NCBI GenBank assembly: GCA_937942165.1
Contig: CALDFW010000094.1
Location: 1 to 33,165, forward strand
Source of the DNA: an uncultured bacterium
GTDB lineage: Bacteria > Latescibacterota > UBA2968 > UBA8231
Direction of reading: 5' to 3'
DNA length: 33,165 bases
The notes under the pieces: generated by a model
Told to the model about the DNA's origin: nothing
Database searches by the model: none
The model's input: the letters and a program-made list of their open reading frames with translations, nothing else
Shown here: positions 9,075 through 17,219 of the stretch, in pieces
Position numbering within the stretch: the first letter of the stretch is position 1
How the letters are laid out: each line of letters starts with the position of its first letter
Translations under genes and position numbers: made by a program

Positions 9075-9859
9075 CGGCGCAGGTGCGGCGCTTCCATCAC
9101 GGCGCGCTCTTCTTCGCTCATATCCCCTATGTAGTCCGGGTAGTCGACGGCATGCGCACCGCTGCCATAGGCCAGGCTGCCCGGGCTAAACTTGTAGAGC
9201 AGCGCGCGGCGTTCGTGCGCGCCGTTCCACGGCAGCGTGCCGTGCGTCAGCGTCTCGGTAAAGATCACCACGTCGCCGGCCTGGCCGTTGAGCTCGAGCA
9301 CGTGCTCTTGGTACTTCTCCCACGCCTTCATCGAGTCTGGACACGGTAGGTTCGCCTTGTGGCTGCCCGGTATAACCGCCACGCCGCCGTCGCCCGGGCC
9401 CTCGTCAGCTAGCAGGTACTCGACGACGGTTAGTCCCGTAAAGATGCGGTTGTTCTTAAAAAAGTAGACCTCGGAAATATCGGCGCGCTCAATGCCGCCG
9501 CCGTGCAGCGTGCCGCCTTCGCAGCCGGCGTCCATGGCGATGAGGCCGGGGCCGTGGTCGAGGCGGTAGCCCGTGCCGAGAATGCCGTCGAGATAGGGTT
9601 TGACGCCCGGGTGCACGAGCAGGCGGCGAAAGGGCTCGCAGTAGGGGCGTTCCCAGGCCAGCATACCGCCCAAGTCCTTGCGCCGCGACGTGCCGCTCAG
9701 CGCTCCGGATTCGCCGGCCAGCGAGCGGTCGATGGCCGTCATTTCTTCGCTATGGTGGTCGATACCGCTGTTGAGTTCGGCGACTTCTTCCGGCGTGAGC
9801 ACGCCGCGCAGCAGCAGGTAACCGTTCAGATCAAATAGGTAGCGCTCGTCTTCGTTCAT
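9071..9859 (-). CDS. PhyH-family protein with non-canonical H-x-G (HGG) metal-site motif
   Basis: GDGGVAVIPGSHKANLP and LTHGTLPWNGAHERRALLYKF mark the PhyH fold. The expected HxD position reads TLHGGG (codons at 9497-9505). ATG 9859 is preceded by AGGAG; the track start 10159 lies inside the upstream gene. Confidence 0.85.
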   Translation of the reverse strand: MNEDERYLFDLNGYLLLRGVLTPEEVAELNSGIDHHSEEMTAIDRSLAGESGALSGTSRRKDLGGMLAWERPYCEPFRRLLVHPGVKPYLDGILGTGYRLDHGPGLIAMDAGCEGGTLHGGGIERADISEVYFFKNNRIFTGLTVVEYLLADEGPGDGGVAVIPGSHKANLPCPDSMKAWEKYQEHVLELNGQAGDVVIFTETLTHGTLPWNGAHERRALLYKFSPGSLAYGSGAHAVDYPDYIGDMSEEERAVMEAPHLRR

Positions 9860-9879
9860 GCGTTTTCTCCTAGTGCGTT

Positions 9880-10902
9880 TTACCCGCGCGATAAAGGCAG
9901 GTCGACGCGCGCGTTGCCGCGCGCCTGTGAAGCGAGAAAGCCAAAGAGCACCTCTACGACGTTCAAGGCAGAGGACAGCGGGGCGCTCGTCTGCGTGCCT
10001 CCAGAGTGCAGCGTCTGGACCAATTCGCGCACGCCGGCGGGGATGCCTTTCCACTCGGTCTGCGGCTCTTCGATGGTGTGCACCTGGTCGCCGACTAGCA
10101 GGCGGGCGTCTTTGTCGATGAGAATGCGCCCCTTGCTCCCCACGACCTCGAAGCGCCACTTGGAGCCGGACGTGCGCTTTGAGGTGCCGGTGTAGAAGCC
10201 GCGCACGCCGTTGGTAAAGTGGATATAGCCGCTGGCCGAGGGCTCGAGCGAGGGATCGCCTCCGCCGTTGCCGCGGTACTCGGCGTAGTCCTCATATCCG
10301 TCTTCTAGCTCGGCAAAGACCCACTGCGGGTCCGAACCGGCCAGAAAGCACATGGCGTCTACCAAGTGGGTGCCGTTGCGGAAGAGCGCGGCGCGCTTGC
10401 CGCTGAGCGTGCCGACGACGTACTGCACATCGCCGATCTGCCCACCGTCTATAACGTCGTCTTTAATGTGGTGCCACAGCGGGTTCCAGCGCCGCGTGTG
10501 ATCAATGGAAAAGAGCACGCCGTTTTGCTCAATAGCTGCTCGCATGCGATCGACGTCGGCTAAGCTAGTGGCCATAGGCTTTTCGCAGAAAAGGGCGCGC
10601 ACGCCCGCTTCGACGGCGTCGACGACGGGGTCGGCATGCACGCTGTCGGGCGTGGCGATCGTTACGACGTCTAGTGACTCGGACGCCAGCATCTGCCGAT
10701 AGTCCTCATATAGGTTTACGTTCGGCCAGGTATCCTGCCAGTGCGCGCCAAACGCACTGCGCGTCTCCTCGCTGAGGTCGCAGCCGGCCACCAGTTCGGC
10801 GCAGTCTAAACCAACCAGCCCGCTGGCGTGTTGGATGCCGATGCCGCCGCAGCCGATAACGCCGACGCGCAGTTTTTTTCCGTCGTTGGGCTCAAGTGAC
10901 AT
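9880..10902 (-). CDS. Gfo/Idh/MocA-family oxidoreductase
   Basis: LRVGVIGCGGIGIQHASGL Rossmann motif, EAGVRALFCEKPMATSLADVDRM (EKP motif), LFSIDHTRRWNP. ATG 10902 chosen; it overlaps the upstream stop. Confidence 0.92.
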   Translation of the reverse strand: MSLEPNDGKKLRVGVIGCGGIGIQHASGLVGLDCAELVAGCDLSEETRSAFGAHWQDTWPNVNLYEDYRQMLASESLDVVTIATPDSVHADPVVDAVEAGVRALFCEKPMATSLADVDRMRAAIEQNGVLFSIDHTRRWNPLWHHIKDDVIDGGQIGDVQYVVGTLSGKRAALFRNGTHLVDAMCFLAGSDPQWVFAELEDGYEDYAEYRGNGGGDPSLEPSASGYIHFTNGVRGFYTGTSKRTSGSKWRFEVVGSKGRILIDKDARLLVGDQVHTIEEPQTEWKGIPAGVRELVQTLHSGGTQTSAPLSSALNVVEVLFGFLASQARGNARVDLPLSRG

Positions 10903-11590
10903 AGTCTTTCTCCAGGTGTTCCGTTCGGTTGGCATAGCGCAGCGTCAGGCCCTTATCCGGTGAAAGCTCGACGCACGTAATGGCCGTATTGCAGTGGTAC
11001 AGGTAGGGGATCTTGCCCTGTGGAGCGCCGATCAGCGCTTTGATGAGATGGCTCATGAAGTCGACGTGGGTAACGAGGCCAATGCGGCTTTCGTCGTCGG
11101 TGCGCTGGAGCAGTTCGTCGGCTACCTTGCTCGCTCGCTGCAGCGCTTCCTCTTCGCTTTCTCGTCCGCCGCGCCACCAGCCCGCTTCATCGAGCGTCTC
11201 GGGGGGCAGGCAGTGGGGAAAGCGCGCGGCTAGCTCGCTGCGCGTTTGGCCGGGAAAGGACTCAATGCGCCCGTCTGGATAGTCGAGGTAGATGCCGCCA
11301 ATTTCGTGCAAATCGACGTAGACTTCCGGACGGAGACCGAGCGCTTGGCCAATGGGCGTAGCCGTGTGCACGGCGCGGACCATGGCGCTGCAGTAAAGTC
11401 GGTCCAGCGGGGGTCCCTCAGGCTTGGAAAGCGACCCTTTTAGGTGGCGATTTGCCGCTAGGTATTCGGCTACGCGTTCGGCTTGTATCTGGCCGAGTTC
11501 GGTCAGTTCGGGATCCTGCACGCGCTGCGTTGGATCTGCTAATGCGTTGTTGGTGGACTGCCCGTGGCGAATAAAAAATAGCTGTTTCAC
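10892..11590 (-). CDS. Histidine phosphatase (phosphoglycerate mutase-like) family protein
   Basis: FFIRHGQSTNN (RHG), ELTELGQIQAERVAEYL, IGLVTHVDFMSHLIKAL. Confidence 0.9.
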   Translation of the reverse strand: MKQLFFIRHGQSTNNALADPTQRVQDPELTELGQIQAERVAEYLAANRHLKGSLSKPEGPPLDRLYCSAMVRAVHTATPIGQALGLRPEVYVDLHEIGGIYLDYPDGRIESFPGQTRSELAARFPHCLPPETLDEAGWWRGGRESEEEALQRASKVADELLQRTDDESRIGLVTHVDFMSHLIKALIGAPQGKIPYLYHCNTAITCVELSPDKGLTLRYANRTEHLEKDYVT

Positions 11591-11676
11591 GCGTTATTCC
11601 TCTGAAAGAGTAGGTAAAGCCTGTACGGTCCTATACTATGTCCATCTGAGCGCACGCTCAAGGCGCGCCGTCTCGT

Positions 11677-13035
11677 TTAGCCGCGCTCTTTCAAGTCGTA
11701 CAGCGCGACCATATACGGGTCTTCCGGGTCGTAGTGCGTCAGCGTGTCGGGCCGATCGACGCGCCCGATGGGGCGGGTGTTTTCGCCCGCAATGCCGCGC
11801 GCCTCGTCGCCCATGTCGCGCGCACATGCGTCAATGAGCGCCTGCAGTTCGCGCACGACTTCGGGATGGGCCGCGTGCACGTCTTGCGTCTCGCCGACGT
11901 CGGTCTCTAAATCGTAGAGTTCGCACAGCGCCGCATCGTCTTTGCGCACGTGCAGCTTCCAGCGTCCAGCGCGCACGGCCTCGATGCTGTTGCGCTTGTA
12001 GTAGAAAAAGGCCTCGTGCCCTGACGACGCGCTCTCCTGGCCCGAGAGCAGGGGCCCTATATCCTTGCCATCAATGATGCGGTCTTCGGGCAGCGCGGCG
12101 CCGGCCAGGTTTGCCAGCGTCGGGTAGAAGTCCATCGAAAGGGTTAACTCCGAACACGTTGTCCCCGCCGGAATTCGTCCCGGCCAGCGCGCAATAAGGG
12201 GCACGCGCTGACCGCCTTCCCAGGTCGTGCCCTTGGTGGCGCGCAGCGGCCCATTGCTCCCCCCTTCGTCGCGCGCGCGCGAGCCGTTGTCGCTGGTAAA
12301 GAGGACGAGCGTATTATCGTCGAGACCGAGCGCTTTTAGTTCGTGCAGCAGCACGTCGGTTGCCCAGTCGATGCAGGCTACGGCTGCCCCGTATACGCCG
12401 TTTTCAGACTCGCGCACAAAGCGTTCGGGCGGGTAGTGCGGCAGGTGCACGTGCATATGCGCAAGGTAGAGGAAAAACGGCGTCTCGCTGTTGGAGCGCA
12501 TAAAGCGCACGCACTCCTCGACGTAGCGCTCGGTGATGCCGCGCTGATCGGGCTGGGCCTGGATGACCGCCTCGTCGCGCAGCAGCGGCAGCGGCGGGTA
12601 GGTATCATCCTCGTGCTGCCGACCCATATCGTTGCTATAGGGTATGCCGTAGTAGTGGTCAAAGCCGTGGCGCGTGGGCAGAAATTCAGGCTGATCGCCG
12701 CAGTGCCACTTGCCGACGATCTGCGTGGCGTAGCCCTGCTCTTTGAGCAGGCTGGCCACGGTGATCTCGTCGGGGTTGAGTCCCAGACCCTGACCGGGAA
12801 AGAGCACCCAACGTCCGTCAAATGCGCCAAAGCCGATGCGCGGAGGATAGCAGCCCGTCAGCATGGCGCCCCGCGACGGTGAGCACACGGGCGAGGCCAT
12901 ATAGAAGTCGGTAAAGCGCATACCCTCGGCGGCCATGCGGTCTAGCGCCGGCGTCCGGTTGACGTTGGAGCCGTAGCATCCCAAGTCGCCATAGCCGAGG
13001 TCATCGCAGTTAATGAGAATAATATTGGGTTTCAT
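11677..13035 (-). CDS. Type I (formylglycine) sulfatase
   Basis: MKPNIILINCDDLGYGDLGCYG...PVCSPSRGAMLTGCYP (C-x-P-x-R), GKWHCGD, LFTSDNGSRARDEGG, WEGGQRVPLIARWPG. Confidence 0.95.
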   Translation of the reverse strand: MKPNIILINCDDLGYGDLGCYGSNVNRTPALDRMAAEGMRFTDFYMASPVCSPSRGAMLTGCYPPRIGFGAFDGRWVLFPGQGLGLNPDEITVASLLKEQGYATQIVGKWHCGDQPEFLPTRHGFDHYYGIPYSNDMGRQHEDDTYPPLPLLRDEAVIQAQPDQRGITERYVEECVRFMRSNSETPFFLYLAHMHVHLPHYPPERFVRESENGVYGAAVACIDWATDVLLHELKALGLDDNTLVLFTSDNGSRARDEGGSNGPLRATKGTTWEGGQRVPLIARWPGRIPAGTTCSELTLSMDFYPTLANLAGAALPEDRIIDGKDIGPLLSGQESASSGHEAFFYYKRNSIEAVRAGRWKLHVRKDDAALCELYDLETDVGETQDVHAAHPEVVRELQALIDACARDMGDEARGIAGENTRPIGRVDRPDTLTHYDPEDPYMVALYDLKERG

Positions 13036-13153
13036 ACGCGCCTTTTTACGTGAGAATTTGCCCATATAAAACGCCTTTACCGCCCCTTCAGCAAGTCGCA
13101 TTGCCCGCCGTGGGGTCGCCGCTTAGATTGGAGCACACACCAGGAGGATACGG

Positions 13154-14149
13154 ATGCACATTCCCACGATAGACGACGTGCGCCAGGCGGCCAACGTCAT
13201 GGCACAGCACCTGTCGCCAGCGCCCCTTGTTCGCTCGCACGCGCTAGAAAAAGAGCTGGGTCTTCCAGAACATCGGCGCGTGTGGCTCAAGGACTACGGG
13301 TGGACGCCGGTCGGCTCGTTTAAGCTGCTGGGTGCCCTCAACTGGATGGATCACCACTGTGAGCGGATTGGCGACCGGCCGGTGGCGGCCCATTCGTCGG
13401 GTAATTTTGCTTCGGGCATTTCCTTTGCCGGGATGCGCTACGGCAAGCGCGTCATTATCGTGATGCCCGAGAGCGCGCCGCAGATCAAGTTTGAGCGCAC
13501 GCGCTCCTTTGGCGCCGAGATTCGCACCTACGACATTGCCACCGACCATCTGACGGGTCAGCGCGATGCACTTACGCGCCAGATCGCCGAAGAGGAAAAC
13601 GCCGTGCAGGCCTCGCCCTACGACGACCCGCACGTGATTGCTGGCAACGGAGTGGGTGGCTTGGAGATCGCCGACGAACTGCAGCGCATGGGGCGCTCTC
13701 TATCGCACTTTCTCTGCCAAGTGAGCGGAGGAGGTCTGATGGCCGGGCATGCGCTGGCCATTGCCGACGCGTTTCCGCAGGCCGAGATCGTTGGGATAGA
13801 GCCCGCGGGAGCGGATGATTTTTGCCAGTCGTTAGAGGCCCAGCAACGCGTGCGCATTGAGCGCCCGCAGAGCATCTGCGATGGGCTGTGTTCCTACGAC
13901 GTGGGCGAGCACAACTGGCCTATTCTACAGCGCCACGTGCCGCAGGCGGTGGCCGTGCCCGATGCGGACACGCAGGCGGCCATGCGCTGGTTCTACCAGG
14001 AGCACGGTCTGCGCTGCGAGCCTTCGGGAGCCATTGCCGTGGCTGCGGTTCTAACGGGTCGCGTGCGACTGAAGGGTGAGGGAGATATCGCGCTCGTCGT
14101 CAGCGGGCGCAACGTGGACGACGAGCGCTTTAAGGCGTGGATTGAATAG
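13154..14149 (+). CDS. PLP-dependent threonine/serine dehydratase-like protein (fold type II)
   Basis: GSFKLLGALNWM (PLP Lys), SSGNFASGISFAG, SGGGLMAGHALA, CEPSGAIAVAAVL. Confidence 0.88.
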   Translation: MHIPTIDDVRQAANVMAQHLSPAPLVRSHALEKELGLPEHRRVWLKDYGWTPVGSFKLLGALNWMDHHCERIGDRPVAAHSSGNFASGISFAGMRYGKRVIIVMPESAPQIKFERTRSFGAEIRTYDIATDHLTGQRDALTRQIAEEENAVQASPYDDPHVIAGNGVGGLEIADELQRMGRSLSHFLCQVSGGGLMAGHALAIADAFPQAEIVGIEPAGADDFCQSLEAQQRVRIERPQSICDGLCSYDVGEHNWPILQRHVPQAVAVPDADTQAAMRWFYQEHGLRCEPSGAIAVAAVLTGRVRLKGEGDIALVVSGRNVDDERFKAWIE

Positions 14150-14152
14150 CGT

Positions 14153-14959
14153 CTACTTGTAAAAGACCTCGGAGTTGTGCACGGGTTGGTATCCGATTTC
14201 TGTGCGCGGGGTCTCGATGTCGAAAATATTGTAGTCGTTGTCGGAGATGACAAAGTAGTGCGCGCCGCTGGGCAACGAGCCGTTTAAGTAACTCTCATAG
14301 CAGGCGTGCACAAAGCGCGCGGCATCTTCTTGGTGGCACCAGACGGAGAAATAGCCGCGCTCCGTTACCTCGACGACGGCGTTGTGCTCGTTGATGCCAC
14401 CCCAGCGCGCCGCGACGGCGCTGTGGCCTCGATCCGCCATTTTTTGGCACCACTGTTCTGCATACTCTTTTTCGCGTGCGTAGTCGTTGGGCGCGTGGGC
14501 CGGCGTCTTGGCGCTGATGCGATCGGGCCACGGGTTCACGGCGTCGAAGTTGCGATCGGCCATTGGCCAGTAGACGCTGTTCTCGTCGTTAAAAGAGTAC
14601 AGTCCATCGACGGCGTGCACCGAACTGGAGGCGACCATCATAGGGGGGTTTTCCTGCCCCAGCACAGCCTCAAAAACCAGATCGGTCATCGCGTTCATCT
14701 CCTGCAGCGGATTCTTGCGCGCCAGGTATACGACTAGATCGTAATCGGCTAGTAGAGCGCCGAATGCTTCCGGGTCTTCACACAGGTCAAGCTCAATAAA
14801 TGCGCGCTGCGCGTCGTCTTCTTTGGCCTTGTCGCGCGCGCCGGGCAGGTCGAGTGAGACGATGTGATAACGCGCGTCGAGGCGCGGTAGGTAAGTGCGC
14901 AGCCCCGAGCCAATAGTGCCGCTGCCGCCGATCAGTAAAGTGCTGTAGTGCGCTGCCAA
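14153..14959 (-). CDS. NAD-dependent epimerase/dehydratase (extended SDR-like)
   Basis: LLIGGSGTIGSGLRTYL Rossmann motif, DLVVYLARKNP, VASSSVHAVDG, YAREKEYAEQ (variant YxxxK), VAARWGGI. Confidence 0.82.
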   Translation of the reverse strand: MAAHYSTLLIGGSGTIGSGLRTYLPRLDARYHIVSLDLPGARDKAKEDDAQRAFIELDLCEDPEAFGALLADYDLVVYLARKNPLQEMNAMTDLVFEAVLGQENPPMMVASSSVHAVDGLYSFNDENSVYWPMADRNFDAVNPWPDRISAKTPAHAPNDYAREKEYAEQWCQKMADRGHSAVAARWGGINEHNAVVEVTERGYFSVWCHQEDAARFVHACYESYLNGSLPSGAHYFVISDNDYNIFDIETPRTEIGYQPVHNSEVFYK

Positions 14960-15017
14960 ATTTGTTCCTTTCTCAGGTGTAGAATGGAGCCGATAAAACT
15001 AGAGTCAGAACTGATTT

Positions 15018-15073
15018 AACGCAACGAGAATGAACCCATAACACGCGCTCTAGCCGAGGTCTACCGTTGCGTT
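15018..15073. other. 9-bp perfect inverted repeat in an intergenic region
   Basis: AACGCAACG (15018-15026) and CGTTGCGTT (15065-15073), separated by 38 nt, between the sulfatase stop and the epimerase start. Confidence 0.35.
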
Positions 15074-15108
15074 TTGTTTAGTTTGGTTGGCAACGTGCAG
15101 CAGCCCGT

Positions 15109-17103
15109 TTATGCCGGCGAATCGGTTGCCCAGCGGATTCGTTCTATCACGCGGTTGAGAACCCATTCTCTGCCGATAACGTCTCTTTGTGCGTCGAGCA
15201 TGGGCATTAAGTGGGTTCTGATATGATAGTCGTGTTCGGGGCCAAAAAAGCGTTGGTTGCGTATTGCTGACTGTAGGATGGGGATGAGGGGTTGCATGGG
15301 TCGGAGCTGTTCTCTGCCACAGTAGGAGAGATAGGCACCCGCTCGAATACGCGCCCAGAGTATATCGCTTTCCAACGCTCTGGTAAAAGCCTTCAAGGTC
15401 AGGGCGCCCTTACCCAAGCGCACCAAATAATCAGCCGCAGCGAGACTGACGCTGATGGATGTATCGTCTAGGCAGGGCTCAAGCATTTCAACTAATTCTG
15501 AATCAAAATCAAAAGAGGAGAGACCGACCACGGCCCAGAAGCGCACGCCACTGTCTAAATCGCTGAGTCGGTTCAGCAATTCGTTCTTACCTTTCGTCCC
15601 CAGTCTCGCCAGATCGGCCGTCTCCAAGAGGCGCTCAAAGTTATCGCAGTGAACGCCCACGGTCCGATGGATTCCCCCATGGTCCGCAGCGCGCGCGACG
15701 ATCTCGGTTTCGTCTAGGAGACCGAGGTCTCTAGTTTCGATTATCCAACTATAGAGCTTCTCGCGCAGTTGACCTTTGATCCCTTCGAAAGCAGGATCGT
15801 CCGCCAGATTATGGATCTGTTCGGGGTCGTTCTCAACGTCGTACAGCTCTTCAAGCGGCTTGTGGTCCTGCCAGATTAAATAGTTTCGATAGGTATCGGG
15901 TAGGCCATTCTCTCTGACCATGGTCGGTGGGCCGAGCATCAAGAAAACACCGTCGGGATCGTGAACCTTCTCTTTGCTTGGCAAACAAGAGGTCTCCCAA
16001 AAGGCGCGTTGTGGACTACTCTCTTGGGGGACCGGCGCAAAGAAACCTCCGTCCGGATAGAAAGAAGCATAGGGTTGATGGGGCAAAAAGTTGCGGATGT
16101 AGCGGTATTTTTTGGTGCGGATCGTGCGGATCATCTCTGGATTATTGTCCAGCCGATCTCTTGCACTGCATACAAACGCGCGCTTGTCGTCTCTTTGGAA
16201 TCCGCACAGGTTGCGACTTTGCACGTGATCGGGAATGGGGAGGCCTGCCCAGTGCAGGGTGGTTGCGTAGAGGTCCATATGCAGGACTAGCTCGTTGACT
16301 GCAGTGCCTGGGTTGGCTGGGGCTAGGTGCCGGAACTTCTCTGGGACCCGCATGATCAGCGGTATGTGCAGGCCGTCGTCATAGGCGTGTATCTTACCGC
16401 GGGGATACCCCGTGCCGTGATCGCCCCAAAAAACTACAATAGTGTCTTCGGCCAGGCCTTCCTCTTCCAGTCGATTCAGAATCAGCCCTATCTGTTTGTC
16501 GACATTGCTCAGGGCATCGTAAAAGAGCGCCATGCGCTCCCGGAACAGAGGCGTATCGGGCACAAAGCTCGGTACGGGCACATGCTCTGGATCGTGCAGC
16601 TCGTCGTCTGCCAGGAGAAGCGATCGCTGCTCGCGCGCAGCCTCTGGAGATAGCTTGAATACGCTGGCATGAGAACTGCCCAGCTTGTGATACGAGAAAA
16701 ACGGCTTGTCTTTGGGTCTTTTTTCCCAAAAATCGCCGGCATCGTAATACTGCTCGTGCTCGTCCCTAGAAACGTAGAGATTGATGTCGTTATCCGGCGT
16801 TGTGCAGGCGTAGCCTGCGTCCGCCAGCACTTTATTTAACAGCTCGACTCCGGGCGGCCGGATGACCGCGCTGCGGTGGTGATGCGTCCCCAGCGTTGTT
16901 GGGTGCATGCCGGTGTAGATGCTCGTGCGCGATGGCGAGCAGATCGGGCCCGCTGTAAAGGCTTGGGTATATCGCACTCCCTCGGCTGCTAGTTGGTCTA
17001 TGCGGGGCGTGTGACCGTATTGATCCCCGTAGCAGCCGTAGTTCCAAGCGCTGGAGTCGTGGTTGCTAATCCACAGTATATTAGGTCTGTCTCGCGATGG
17101 CAT
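15109..17103 (-). CDS. Type I sulfatase (N-sulfoglucosamine sulfohydrolase-like) with C-terminal HEAT-like repeats
   Basis: RPNILWISNHDSSAWNYGCYGD...GPICSPSRTSIYTGMHPTTLGTHHHR (C-x-P-x-R), VVFWGDHGTGYPRGK. C-terminal LSDLDSGVRFWAVVGLSSF...LDDTSISVSLAAADYLVRLG HEAT-like pattern. ATG 17103 chosen. Confidence 0.92.
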   Translation of the reverse strand: MPSRDRPNILWISNHDSSAWNYGCYGDQYGHTPRIDQLAAEGVRYTQAFTAGPICSPSRTSIYTGMHPTTLGTHHHRSAVIRPPGVELLNKVLADAGYACTTPDNDINLYVSRDEHEQYYDAGDFWEKRPKDKPFFSYHKLGSSHASVFKLSPEAAREQRSLLLADDELHDPEHVPVPSFVPDTPLFRERMALFYDALSNVDKQIGLILNRLEEEGLAEDTIVVFWGDHGTGYPRGKIHAYDDGLHIPLIMRVPEKFRHLAPANPGTAVNELVLHMDLYATTLHWAGLPIPDHVQSRNLCGFQRDDKRAFVCSARDRLDNNPEMIRTIRTKKYRYIRNFLPHQPYASFYPDGGFFAPVPQESSPQRAFWETSCLPSKEKVHDPDGVFLMLGPPTMVRENGLPDTYRNYLIWQDHKPLEELYDVENDPEQIHNLADDPAFEGIKGQLREKLYSWIIETRDLGLLDETEIVARAADHGGIHRTVGVHCDNFERLLETADLARLGTKGKNELLNRLSDLDSGVRFWAVVGLSSFDFDSELVEMLEPCLDDTSISVSLAAADYLVRLGKGALTLKAFTRALESDILWARIRAGAYLSYCGREQLRPMQPLIPILQSAIRNQRFFGPEHDYHIRTHLMPMLDAQRDVIGREWVLNRVIERIRWATDSPA

Positions 17104-17219
17104 ACCGTGCGTATTTTTAGGGTTGCGTTTTGCATGGTCAGAGCGCGAGTCAATTGAAATCCTGCGCTGCATGTACAGACAAAATATAGAATCGCGTAGT
17201 AAGATACAACGAGGACACA

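Noticed and set aside
12343-12882. 179-aa plus-strand ORF inside the sulfatase
   Set aside because: Antisense to an unambiguous sulfatase, no motif.
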